From Phoronis ovalis (taxonomy: Eukaryota; Phoronida; Phoronidae): a stretch of DNA of 27,783 bases. The position numbers and the translations under genes are program-made. The DNA is taken from positions 1 to 27,783 of the forward strand of contig JAOXYB010015520.1 in NCBI GenBank assembly GCA_028565635.1, read 5' to 3'. The notes below the pieces were generated by a model that made no database searches, had not been told where the DNA came from, and saw only the letters and a list, made by a program, of their open reading frames with translations. Position 1 is the first letter of the stretch. Every line of letters begins with the position of its first letter. Of the stretch, positions 1 to 10,600 are shown piece after piece.

Positions 1-112
1 ACCCTAAAATTTCAAAAAATTTGGATTGGGTTTGCTACCAAAACCTAAAATTTTGGATTGGGTTCCGCGACACATCCCCGTAGTCAAAAAACCTTGAGTA
101 CCCCCCCGGGCT
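1..112 (-). repeat. End of a dispersed repeat with an internal imperfect duplication
   Basis: A motif reading CCTAAAATTT followed by TTGGATTGGGTT occurs twice, at 3-32 and 44-64; the first copy carries about 10 extra bases. On the minus strand the stretch begins with a G-run followed by TACTC (near 95-107), then a GGGGATG..GCGGAACCC segment, then the duplicated part. From memory, abundant repeats that open with a G-run plus TACTC and continue into tandem TTTTGG-type units are common in cnidarian and mollusc genomes, and this resembles their edge. The element is cut by the window start, so its class cannot be assigned. Confidence 0.5.
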
Positions 113-239
113 TCCTGATAGCATCAAACATCCTACTGTTGGTGTAATATTGGCTTATACTTTACGAATATGCATAAATTGATTAACTTATATGTTGGCT
201 GCAAAATTTCATGAATTGTTGAATCATACCTTTTAACAT

Positions 240-1046
240 CACATTTAATCAAAACTCCTGCCAAAATGTCATACACTGCATTGTTATATATAACTAATTA
301 CAAATGTGTAGAAAACAACATTTACATAGTTAGCAATGTTTTTGACCAAAACGCACCGTATTATTCTTCTTGGTGCAATCACAAGCTGATGATATGCAAT
401 TCCTGTTTACCACAAAAAGTAGGTCAAATAGTATTGCAAAAAACAGATGGAGTACTTGTGGAACAAAACATTTCAAGTTCCAACTGTTCACATGTACATG
501 CTGAATGTACTTGTGTTATTCACGTGGTTCATGGGATACTGACGATGAGCAAATAAGCAATTGGTGTTAATTTCGAGAAAAAATGGCACCACTAGAATTG
601 TTTTTAATAAGTGGGTTACCAGATCATCAGCATATGCAGTCTGCGTCACGTATGTTTTGCACCTTGCACCCCGCTTACAGTAGGAATAGTAGTAGTAACA
701 ACAGTAAAAGTAAAACTAGATCCCTCTTCTTGACTTTGGGAACATGCTACATAGTGACCACTTGCGAAAGTCAAAAAAAACACAGAAGACACAAAAAGAA
801 TACCCAAGCCGTCAAAGAAGCATCAAAACAATGAACATTGGTCAATGCATAATGAAGATGAAAAGTTCAGGTTACCAACTTGGCACTGTTTATAATAAAA
901 TCAAACCGCTAAATTATGTTTATGACATCATATGTTACTGTTTGTCGCGTGTATTTGCATTTATCACAGAGTTGATTCTCCTTTTACCACGTTGTCCGTA
1001 CTTATGTCTCGCATACAATATGAGAGGTGATTATGTTGAAATATAG
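240..1046 (+). other. Cluster of unidentified open frames, possibly decayed coding DNA
   Basis: Three plus-strand frames of 96, 83 and 100 codons (266-556, 583-834, 744-1046) follow each other in three different phases within about 800 bp. The first ends in a Cys/His-rich part with CSHVHAECTC, which could bind zinc. The second has a Ser/Asn run followed by a Lys/His-rich tail. After a frame change near 530 the text continues as TDDEQISNW before a stop. One explanation is a frameshifted remnant of a transposon-encoded protein. I recognise no family, and chance cannot be excluded. No start context, introns or promoter could be supported. Confidence 0.18.
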
Positions 1047-1855
1047 TCGCAAGCTGAAACTCATTTTTAAGTAGGTAACTCAGCAACGGCACGATCTCAT
1101 CTGCAGCCAAACTCAATATTTCAACATAAAAAAGTAATTTATGAAATATATCCTTGTACATCAATCTAGGAATACCGCACGCAAGAATGTGTACCTCTTG
1201 TAACAGAGTTTGGTTACAGCTGTAAGCTCACTATTTTCACTTTTACGTGGAACGCTGATGGACACGGCGATATTGACCTATGAGTATCTAAAGGTTTAAT
1301 TCTTCCTTGTTTAAGAGAATCTGTTGATCAACAACAATAACAACAACAAAGATTGACAGGTTATCAATAATTGGAATTGTTTTGGAACACATTTTGATTT
1401 GGCTCGGGGTTTTGGCTCTTTGTGCCGGTACCGTAAACGGTAGTCACGGAAATATCTTTGTCTCATGTCGCTAAGTTTAAGAAGTTTTCAGCATTGTCAG
1501 TAATAAATAACGTGTTTTAGAACGAACTTTGACATGGTACCGGTAATAAAAGTTGTTTTTTTTTTACAAAATAATTGCTTCTTTGTAACGTCGTACATGC
1601 GTATCGCCATAAACTTTAGATGAGAATATGTCCTTCAAGTGTCCTTGTTGTGTGTATATAATCAGCTGATCGTAATAAAACCACATCTCTGTATAAAATT
1701 CTTATATTTAAAGCTCAAGAAAATAAAAAATATCCCGATTTATTTGAAGTTGGTTTTGTTTACCTGGTGAAGCCAGTTGTCTGTTAAAAGTCCTAATCAT
1801 TAATACCGGTTAATACGCTTGATTAAATGAAATGATTTGTTTTCGCTATACGGAT
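1047..1855. other. Non-coding stretch, no gene seen
   Basis: No frame here looks coding. It holds a CAA/AAC-rich simple patch near 1330-1350, a small inverted repeat ACCGTAAACGGT near 1430, and otherwise AT-rich sequence. Confidence 0.5.
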
Positions 1856-2364
1856 TCAAAACATAGTATTACATAGATGGAATTTGTTAATAATATAGCT
1901 AAAACCTGCGGCAAATTCTTCTTCTGACACTGAAACAAGGTCCAATGCAACATGAACTTGTCCTTTTAGCGTCGACTCGCCGCTGGGCTTTTGTTACAAA
2001 TAATTAAATTGACCAAACTGGTAATTTGATACCATTCATGCTTTTCTCAATGATGGTACATGTACATGGATTCTACGATTAGCTCCATCGATTGCGAATA
2101 TATGGATCTGCAATGGAACTGAGGGAGAATTGTGTGCATGATTAGTCGGTGCTAGAAAGGAAGTAGGTCCATGCACTGCTCTTCTCAATGTTCTAACAGC
2201 ATTGACTGCTACAGCAAATGGTGCAGCGTTCCCAGCACCGTCCAGTTACATGTATGTTTGGCTTAGATGGAGTGGATGGACTGCTGATGAGTTTTGTTTA
2301 CGGTGACATTTACACAAAATTACAAGACGACTAATGTAGTTTGTAGGAAATATTATTTACATTT
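1856..2364 (-). pseudogene. Decayed protein-coding sequence of unknown family
   Basis: One minus-strand frame runs for about 170 codons with only three internal stops (2246-2248, 2036-2038, 1994-1996), although the surrounding DNA gives a stop about every 13 codons. The text is protein-like: it includes AGNAAPFAVAVNAVRTLRRA, then LQIHIFAIDGANRRIHVHVP, and after two close stops QKPSGESTLKGQVHVALDLV followed by SVSEEEFAAGF. The stretch is richer in GC than its flanks. The stops argue against a working exon. I do not recognise the family; a transposon or a gene relic is possible. An overlapping plus-strand frame at 2025-2330 also has only one internal stop, so the coding strand is not certain. 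Confidence 0.35.
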
Positions 2365-2485
2365 ATTTTAAATAAATATATCTTTGGTTTATATAACAAT
2401 ATTGTACACAATATTTATATACAGAAACATCTGAGAGATTAATTAATGAAGCTAATCACTATGGCGGTCAAGTTTCCATCAGACA

Positions 2486-2590
2486 ATTATCCCCTTATTA
2501 CACAGTCCAGTGCTTCAAGTAATAAGGTGGTAACCACCAAGTGGAACCCTGGTCGCCACACTAATTCGCTGCCATTCTGTGGCGTATCGT
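2486..2590. repeat. Cluster of three short perfect inverted repeats
   Basis: CCTTATTAC (2493-2501) pairs with GTAATAAGG (2519-2527). GGTGGT-A-ACCACC forms a compact inverted repeat at 2526-2538. CGCCACA (2554-2560) pairs with TGTGGCG (2578-2584). On the minus strand a GGGTTCCACTTGG segment weakly resembles a tRNA B-box, so a worn tRNA-derived SINE is one possibility. No target-site duplication was found. Confidence 0.35.
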
Positions 2591-3451
2591 TCCACATTTT
2601 TTACTAGTATCTTTACATCTGTGATTGATTAATTAGAAATAAATGCATTACGCTGTAAAAATACCCAAAACTCATACTCGTGTTAAATAATGTTTGATAT
2701 TTTGCGTATGAGATGTAGAAAACAGCCTAACCATCAGTGACCATTTTCTATTTCCTTATCTCACCTGCCACGAAGTTCAAACTATGCTACTAAATAATCC
2801 CTCGAGAAATATACAGATTCATTCCAAATTCATTTGCTGAACTGTTTTCTATATGAGGTACCTAACAAATCAGTCTTCTACACAGGACGTTTCACACTAA
2901 GCAGTGGCACACTTAGTTCTTGTTCTGGCACTTTCTTTTTAACCTTACATTTTGCCGATCTGCCGTTCCTTCACAATTCCCGCATATGTTGAAACTACCT
3001 GCGTAGAATACTGTTGCCTACCGTAGTGGGCAAAACGGAATGTACGAAAATATTCACAACACTCTGATATGAAATTAATAACTTAAGATAATTAGAGATT
3101 TAGAGATACATTGACTAGATACCCTATAGATTTTATCTTTTCTTAAATTACGTGTAACAAAAGAAGAACACATATGTTAAGTATTCATAAACGAAATGAC
3201 ATGTTTCGTTATCGTAAATCATCATGCAGGCTGAAGAGAAACACAGGTAAAGAGAACATTTTAAAAGATTTAAATTATACATCGAACACAGTAATTTGAC
3301 AATTTTAGCACCTACATGATTAATGTAAATTATAAATAATTTTAATATTACAATGCCTTCTAGCATGAGGATCTAACTCCTATTCCCTGCTATAAGGAAA
3401 CATTATTCCTTGATTCACACGTGACAATGAGGCTCTTACCGGACATATGGC

Positions 3452-3463
3452 GGGCATATGCCC
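3452..3463. repeat. Perfect 12-bp palindrome GGGCATATGCCC
   Basis: The 12 bases equal their own reverse complement. They sit in a locally GC-richer patch with a second CATATG 8 bases to the left. Role unknown; an E-box-like CATATG core is at its centre. Confidence 0.5.
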
Positions 3464-4093
3464 CGTTCAATAAGTTATTTTTTCACAAAGAAAATAATTC
3501 ATGTCAATTCTTTTTTTGGGGAATTAAAATATTTGACATTTTCCAACACTGTCATTCAATATTCAAAAAATGTGAAATGACATGAGCAGAGTTCACGGAG
3601 TTCGGTAATTCAGGAATGCGTATCAATTGTTTCTTTCAACATCAGCAGACGTTAAGTAACACGATACCTGCACACTAAAATATGTTCCAACTATGAATTT
3701 TAAGTAACCTATGCAGAACTGACAGGTGAAAATGGTACGGTTCTGCATCATTTACGTGTGTTAACTTATTACGCTGGTAAAATCAGCTGGAAAACTAAAA
3801 TGCATGTGCAATAACTAGTTGCTTAGTGACCTACTGTACAGTTTGTTTCTATATGCGAAAAACGTCAAAAAGTTATAAGAACTTGCGCATTTTATAGATT
3901 TTCACTGTAAATATTTCGTAATATTCTAATAAAGTTAGTTTCGCTACCCTGTATACTAAATTTGTTGTAGCATTTTTTAAAACACAAGTGCTTTTATAAC
4001 GTTCTAATGATTAATCAGATCTACTCTTAACAGTAAGTAACAGCTACTACAACCCCCTAAATCCTTTGGCAGTGATAAGTATACAATAAATTA

Positions 4094-4132
4094 GGATTAT
4101 ACCCAGGGATTATCCCGAGGGATTATATGCAA
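4094..4132 (+). promoter_or_regulatory. Three 13-bp tandem units each starting GGATTAT (K50 homeodomain-type sites)
   Basis: GGATTA occurs at 4094-4099, 4107-4112 and 4120-4125, exactly 13 bp apart, within a decayed tandem repeat (units GGATTATACCCAG, GGATTATCCCGAG, GGATTATATGCAA). The reverse complement TAATCC is the known core site of Otx, Pitx, Gsc and Bicoid homeodomains. The cluster lies about 230 bp past the stop codon of the FGF-like gene. The tandem repeat is seen directly; regulatory use is inference. Confidence 0.35.
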
Positions 4133-4357
4133 ACTAGCATGGAGCAAATGGATCCTCCGTCGGTATTCATTCGTTGAGCGCTGTGTTCATTCCATAATGA
4201 CTTTTTCTTCCATCATATCGTTTCAAAGGTAGACAATAATCCATAAACCATTTATGATTTTATGATCCCGTTTGCGCGCCCTCTTGCAGACGTTCAACGC
4301 CCTATCAGTGGGTATTGCGTAATTCCATATAATAAATACTACATGTACATATCGCTG

Positions 4358-4687
4358 TCATGTATCACTAAAGACTTTAATTTGTCTTCCAGTCCTCTGC
4401 TTTGCTCTATGAAGTTGTAAATATTTACTAAGATATTCCGGGCTATTGAACGGCCCTTCGTTATTTACGGCTACAGACGGAGTCCTTTCATTAGGTACTT
4501 CCCTTTTTAAGAAGTTAAAACAGTTTTGTCTCCTTGTACTGGCATCAAATCCTTTCAAAGGCTTTCCATTTTTTCTAAATCCTATAAACCATTTTTCGTT
4601 GGCGACTGATTGCAACTTTGTATATACAATATTGTCTTGCTCCACCATAATTTCTTTGAAGTAACATTGTTCCTTATTTCCATTATG
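4358..4687 (-). CDS. FGF8/17/18-like: FGF-like gene, terminal coding exon (second half of beta-trefoil and tail)
   Basis: The acceptor is a long pyrimidine tract ending TTTATAG just before 4687, and the exon opens in phase 0 with HNGNKEQCYFKEIM. That aligns with SNGKGKDCVFTEIV of FGF8, with the core Cys at the same eighth position. It encodes 109 residues up to TGA at 4358-4360. A downstream ATG (4648) gives a shorter frame but is internal. WFIGFRKNGKPLKG carries the conserved Trp and the basic loop that binds heparin in the family; NFLKR closes the trefoil. The 44-residue tail after it is partly basic (HRAKQRTGRQ) and not conserved. Odd points are three extra residues between the EIMVE block and Tyr, and an additional Cys in RRQNCFNF. 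No N-x-S/T sequon was seen. Confidence 0.93.
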   Translation of the reverse strand, partial: HNGNKEQCYFKEIMVEQDNIVYTKLQSVANEKWFIGFRKNGKPLKGFDASTRRQNCFNFLKREVPNERTPSVAVNNEGPFNSPEYLSKYLQLHRAKQRTGRQIKVFSDT

Positions 4688-7600
4688 CTATAAATAAAGA
4701 AAAAAAAGTATATTTTTTTGATTTGAAAAAATAACTTAGATAGGTATTTGTGAAAATATATGACCTATGTTATGACTTTCAAAACCTGGTCAGACGGAAC
4801 AGAGGATAGGTTAGCGATGTATTTCCCGGCCAAATGTTTCCACTGCTGTGTTTCAATTTGAGAAAAGACATTTTAACCTATACAAGGAAACATGCCTCGA
4901 TATTCCAAATTTGAGACCATGCAAGCAATGGGCTAAAAGGTAGTATTTTATCCGCGAGGTATAACATTTTGCCTTAATAAATATGTTTCCTATAGTATGT
5001 ATTTTTATAGCTCCTTTAAATTATTCCTAATACTATCTTTACATGTATTGATGCGTTAGCTATTAATTGCATATCTACTTGGTAAATATCTAAACTTTTA
5101 TCTGAGCACGCAGTAACTGTGTTATTGCACTACGTACGTTATATCTGTACCTTAATATCTGAATGTGACATAATGCATTATCTGGCCATCTTTATTAGAA
5201 TAATCTTTACAAAACCAAGCGTTAGAAAATGTTCAACATTAAAAATTGTAGTAACAAAACAGCGGGTTATAAAAAAGCTCCGAATAGAGTATGATACCAT
5301 AAAACGTTGTCGTAGGTAACATGACACTGTAGCTCCGAGGCTGTTTTGCAAATATTTTTAACTTGCGTGTCCACAGGGTACAACTTTTCGTTCACCTACT
5401 AATTTTGATATTGAAAAGTTATTAAGATTTCTATACATTTCGTAGTTTATATACCGTAACATGAGATAGCCGTCTATAACTTGATTAACGTATACCTAAA
5501 AACCTTTACTTTAACCTAATAAAGTCTAGTACAATATCGAATTATTATCTGTGTTCTAAATCGGATTTTCCTATTGTACTTTTTCTATAAAAGAAAATGC
5601 AAAAAATACCTTATTGGCAAAACATAAAAATGTGTTTACTGAGAAATTTATGCTACTAATTGTATACCTATGAACAATTACAAAAAACATAGTTCCAAGG
5701 CAAAGATGTATACAGCTTTTAATATGGAACGATAATGTGGGAGGTATTTTGTAATTAAAATACTCTAGCATGTACTCACCGTAGCGACTTTAACTCAAAG
5801 TGATCATTCCTACTTTAATCCCTATTATTTTCACTACACATAACAATAGTACGAAGCATTTAAGAGCAATCACTTTGAACAACCCTGTGGAGATGATGGA
5901 GGGTTACATGTTCAGTGCTACGAATTTTGAAAAGAAAATGTCAGACAGGTGTGGACAGAATTCAGATTGTAATATTTGAGGTGGTCAAACGTTTAAGAAC
6001 AAAATGATGTAGTTTACTGTCGTTATTAGCTAATGAATGTACTTAAAATACGAAGAATAACAGGGTCATCGTGAATACGAAGCCACTGCGGTAGGTTCCA
6101 GTTGGTTTGTTTGGTGCTCAGTCTGTTGAAAATGACAGATAATCAGCTGCTGAGAATTTGTACATAATGAGAACAAACAATATTTCAATAATTTATTTTT
6201 TGCGGTTTTATAAATAATTCATGCTTATTGATGTATTCTGTTCTGTCTCCTTATAAAGAAGTGACAAATAAATAACTTGTTATGCACCATTTATTTACTT
6301 TTTATACCTGTTTAAAAAACGTGTCAAGAAAGTATGCCGTCAAAGGACTTGAATACTAGGCGTTCCTTAATATGTGTAAAATTATAAATAATAAAATAAA
6401 ATAGTGACATCTCAGCAAAACACAAATCATTGCAATAATGGAATGTTGTTTAAGATATGATTTCTTAATTACCAGAGCGTATAAGATAGATAATAAGATA
6501 ATACTAGCTCTAAGACTGAGCGCATGACCTGCTGGTATTCATAGTACATGAGCCACTGCAATTGCCAGGTGTTATATTAATTGTATCTAAATCCATTTAT
6601 CTGTCCCGATTAATAATAGTATCATTACAAAAGGAAGCTTTACGGAGAGAAAACCTGGAAGCGGTATGATTACAAATTCCAGAACTTTTACGTCCGAGAC
6701 CTCTCTGATGAGAAAACCCCCAAGTTTCTTTATGAATGACTTTGTGCATGTGTAATTCAGTAATAAATGTTTATAATTTTTTGTTGTTTTTTTTTGATTC
6801 ACCGACAAATTCATTCACTTATTTCTACTTCTTAAAGCATGCACACTTAAATTCCTGTCACCTACAATAATAACTTTTTAAAAATGAGCTCGATAAAGGT
6901 GTATTTATTTTTGCCTTACAATATTACACCTGGTAACCTGCGCATTATAAAACACTGAGTTAAAATGTTTGGAAACACGAAAATTAACATTTTAGTGACA
7001 TTTTATTTCCGACAAGTCGCGTGAACGAAATGTGCGTCATGTATACATAACCTCCTGTCATGTTAAAAACCCGGTAGTACCTTTTCAGTTACCATTTCTG
7101 TTATCATTCATTAACAATTACATGTAAAATAACAATAGACTTGTAACATCATCCCATTGTATGTGTTCATATTGTATAGTGAACGAGAGCATCGGTAGAA
7201 CAGATATCATCTATTAACGGTAAATGGTAATTTTACAAATGACTAATTTTGCAGGAAATTGAGGCATTACAATATTTTTCTAACAAAAGGAACAATGCAG
7301 ATATTTTTCTGTAGTTATAAACATGTTTTTAATTATCTGTGACAATTGTATCAACCACGTTAGACCACAAGCGTTTGCAAGATTGATGAGGACAGTCACA
7401 GGAGTTAAAACGAACTAACTAGTTACTAATATTTGCAAACTAAATGGTGTTTTGCTGTTACTTTAGCTATTTGACAGTTATTGGTTTCAGTAGTATTATA
7501 TGCTAGCATTCATCTCAAACTACTTGAAGAGTTCATCCAAATAGCCAAAGGCCGCACAACTCGTAAAAATCATTTGCAATAAGAAACTATTTCAAGGAGT

Positions 7601-10600
7601 TGAGAAATTCCATTAAGCTTTGACCGTGTTCTTTATCATTATATGCTAAGTGCTTTCAACCAACAGTTGTTACACCCTAAATGCAACCACTTTCGTGGCA
7701 CTTTCATGCAAACCTAACGTCACATTGTATCGCAAACAGACCATATTATAACATCTGGATGAAACAAGCTAGATGTAAGTAATAGGTAGTGGTTCAATAA
7801 TTAAAGTCTGGATTAGTGTACATAACGTAATAAGAAGCACCCAAACTCAAACAAGCTTCAGCTAATTGCTGTCCGGATGAAATCATGAATGAAAAAACTA
7901 AAAATTGGTAAATATAAGATATACATGTCTGCGTATACTCAATGCACACTTTATGTTGTAGTGGTTATCGGAAGTAAACTATTAAAATAAAATTAATAGT
8001 CTCAGTGTAATGATGATAACTTTGATACTAAAAGGTGTCAATGACTATGTTTGATATCGGAAGTAATTTTTCCTGTCGACTCAAGTACAGCAATAAAGAT
8101 AACATATCAGCTTTGAATATCGAAACACTACTAATAATGTTGTAATCATTATAGCAGAAATGCTAGCATCTCAAGTACCCTCTTTTCCTAACAAATTTGA
8201 TGCACTAAAAATAGCATCGTGTCGACATGTACATACTATTATGTACATACGGCAATTGTCCCTGAACATGCGATTTTTAATCAATTATATGTGTAAACGT
8301 TTCCTTGAACTCTTGCACATAATCAGTATTGTACACTGGCAATTAAAATTAAACCAATTGTCTCTTTTTACTTTTGCTAATAAATTAAAGTGACCATGAA
8401 GTACAATAAATAAGAGATAACAATAAGAGACGGTACTATGCCCGGCATAGTAGGATACGTAAACTTATACTAATCACACTTTGAACTTTTGTTGCACCTT
8501 TTACGTATATTATTTGATAATTGAAACATAAATAATTGTTTACTATGAAGATGAAAAAAAAATACTCCGAAAAGTTAAGTGCACTATTGCTTTTTACACC
8601 CTACTGTGATCTGCGGTAAATATGTCCTACACACTAGTCACACTAGCCAAGCAGTTCAAACAACCATGACAAGAAGAACCAAAATGTTTACGAGCTATTA
8701 AAGCATCTCCTTTTTCTTTTATCTCGGCGGTATTAATTTCTACTTAATCGGTGAATACTGAAAATACTACTAACATATATTCCTAATGTACGCATTGTGG
8801 AACAGTTCTAAATAAACGTAATTTGATGTTTGTCCCCCTCTTGCAAAGTTAGGTACATTAATCAGACTTACAGTCATAAATCATTTGCACTCTAGAGAAC
8901 AACAATAGAAGAAATAACTGAAATAGATCTTTGCAAGTTCAGCATGTTCTAGATGTTCAAGGAGTGTGGCCATACCGACAATAAACCAGTAAAAAATAAC
9001 ATCATCAAACAGATATACCTGGGTTGTTATACCCGGATATACATCATATGACAGTACGCGTACGTTTAATAGCTATGCTATTATTTCAAATTTTGCGAAG
9101 CTGTTTTACTTCTGCTGAATGTGACTACTTGCATACCAAGCCGTATACAGACACCTCTGTGCCATAAATTGCACAAAGTAATTTGGTTTTGATCCAGATT
9201 TGCAATAATTGGGGCAAGACATATAAGGTTAAACGTTTGTTGTGACAGTGAAAAAAGATAGAGAAACAATTGCATCATACTATTATTTGTTCAGAGACAA
9301 TGTAAGTAAGATCATGCCCTTTCCACCTGATCAACACCTGGAGTTATTTTTTATCCGGTGTTTACTTGATTCCCATAGACATACTCTGAATACATGTATG
9401 CGTGCCTTATAGATTTTCGTCCCGGAATACAACATCTATTTATTACTACACGAAACAAAGTCAATTACAGCTGGTTTTGAACGAAATTATTGCAAATTAA
9501 TAGCTAGCTATATAATGCATTTTTTTTCAAGATCTTAACTATTGCAAGTCTATGGTAGATACCTAGAGGCTAAGAGATGAAAATTTGTGGACGACGAAAC
9601 AATTTGCATAATATTAAGGTTCACCACTATAACAAAAGCAATAAAAAAAGAACTCTTTATCAGACTTTAAATTAGCCGCAATAAGCAGAAGTATAAATGT
9701 CAAGGCAAAATTATAAATCTTAAAGGAAATTGATATATTTTCAATAATCGTTCAGATGTGTACCATGAAATTTATACCAAATCCCTGAGAATTCCCACAG
9801 GTGCGTTGTAGTGGAAATATCAAAAACTATCACATATGTTAACCACAGAATAAAATTCTCAAATAATGCGAACCATCAATGTAATATTACAATAACAAAT
9901 TTATACAAGACTATTTTGTAAGAAAGAGATGTTTGTTTATCAAGCGTGTAATCAGTTCATTTTACCGATAGATTTTGGTAGTAAGTACGGGTAAGTACCT
10001 CAGGCATTTGGTATGCACTACAATTATCAGTTATTACCACTTTCCCACGAACGTGGATAAATAAGAAACATGTTAAACAATCACTGAACTACGTAATTAT
10101 CTAAGCCAATATGTATTGTTTTTTTCCAATGTTAATGTTGAAACGAAACTAGATGCCAGCAAAAGCGCAGTATTAACATGTTTAGGTACATCTCGGACAA
10201 AATAATGAAGTATTACAAGCTAATGCTAGAGTTTCCACTTGGAAAACATCCAACCAACATCCGGAACCAACCCTAGACATCAAGGCCCAGCAACCTATAT
10301 CCAGCTGAATTTGTGTTTTCTATGCGGTCAAACGTTGATGCAGTCTATATAGTGCCGATACAGTTATACTTGGCACTAAGCACAAGAAAGGAAATGTTGC
10401 GGAGTAGTCCCTGTAATATTATATGCATTGCCTGTTGGGGGCGGTGCAGCCAGAATAGCTCGGCAAACTGGTCATAATTTGACTCACCTTCCTGCCAGGT
10501 ACAAATTACAAATGGGAGATTGTTTTTTCTTTTTGGTATGAATATAGGTCACTTTTTACAGAAAATGTGTTATTTTTTTCCTTTTTTAGAAATATGGATA

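Larger units (their letters stand above)
2600..4357. other. 3' flank of the FGF-like gene; includes its unplaced 3' UTR
   Basis: No supported coding region. The end of the minus-strand transcript must lie in the upper part of this stretch. Two CATAAA hexamers on the minus strand (plus TTTATG at 4251-4256 and 4259-4264), about 100 bases past the stop, are weak polyadenylation signal candidates; no AATAAA was found close by on that strand. A hairpin AAGGAA..TTCCTT lies near 3400 and a palindrome at 3452-3463. Confidence 0.4.
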
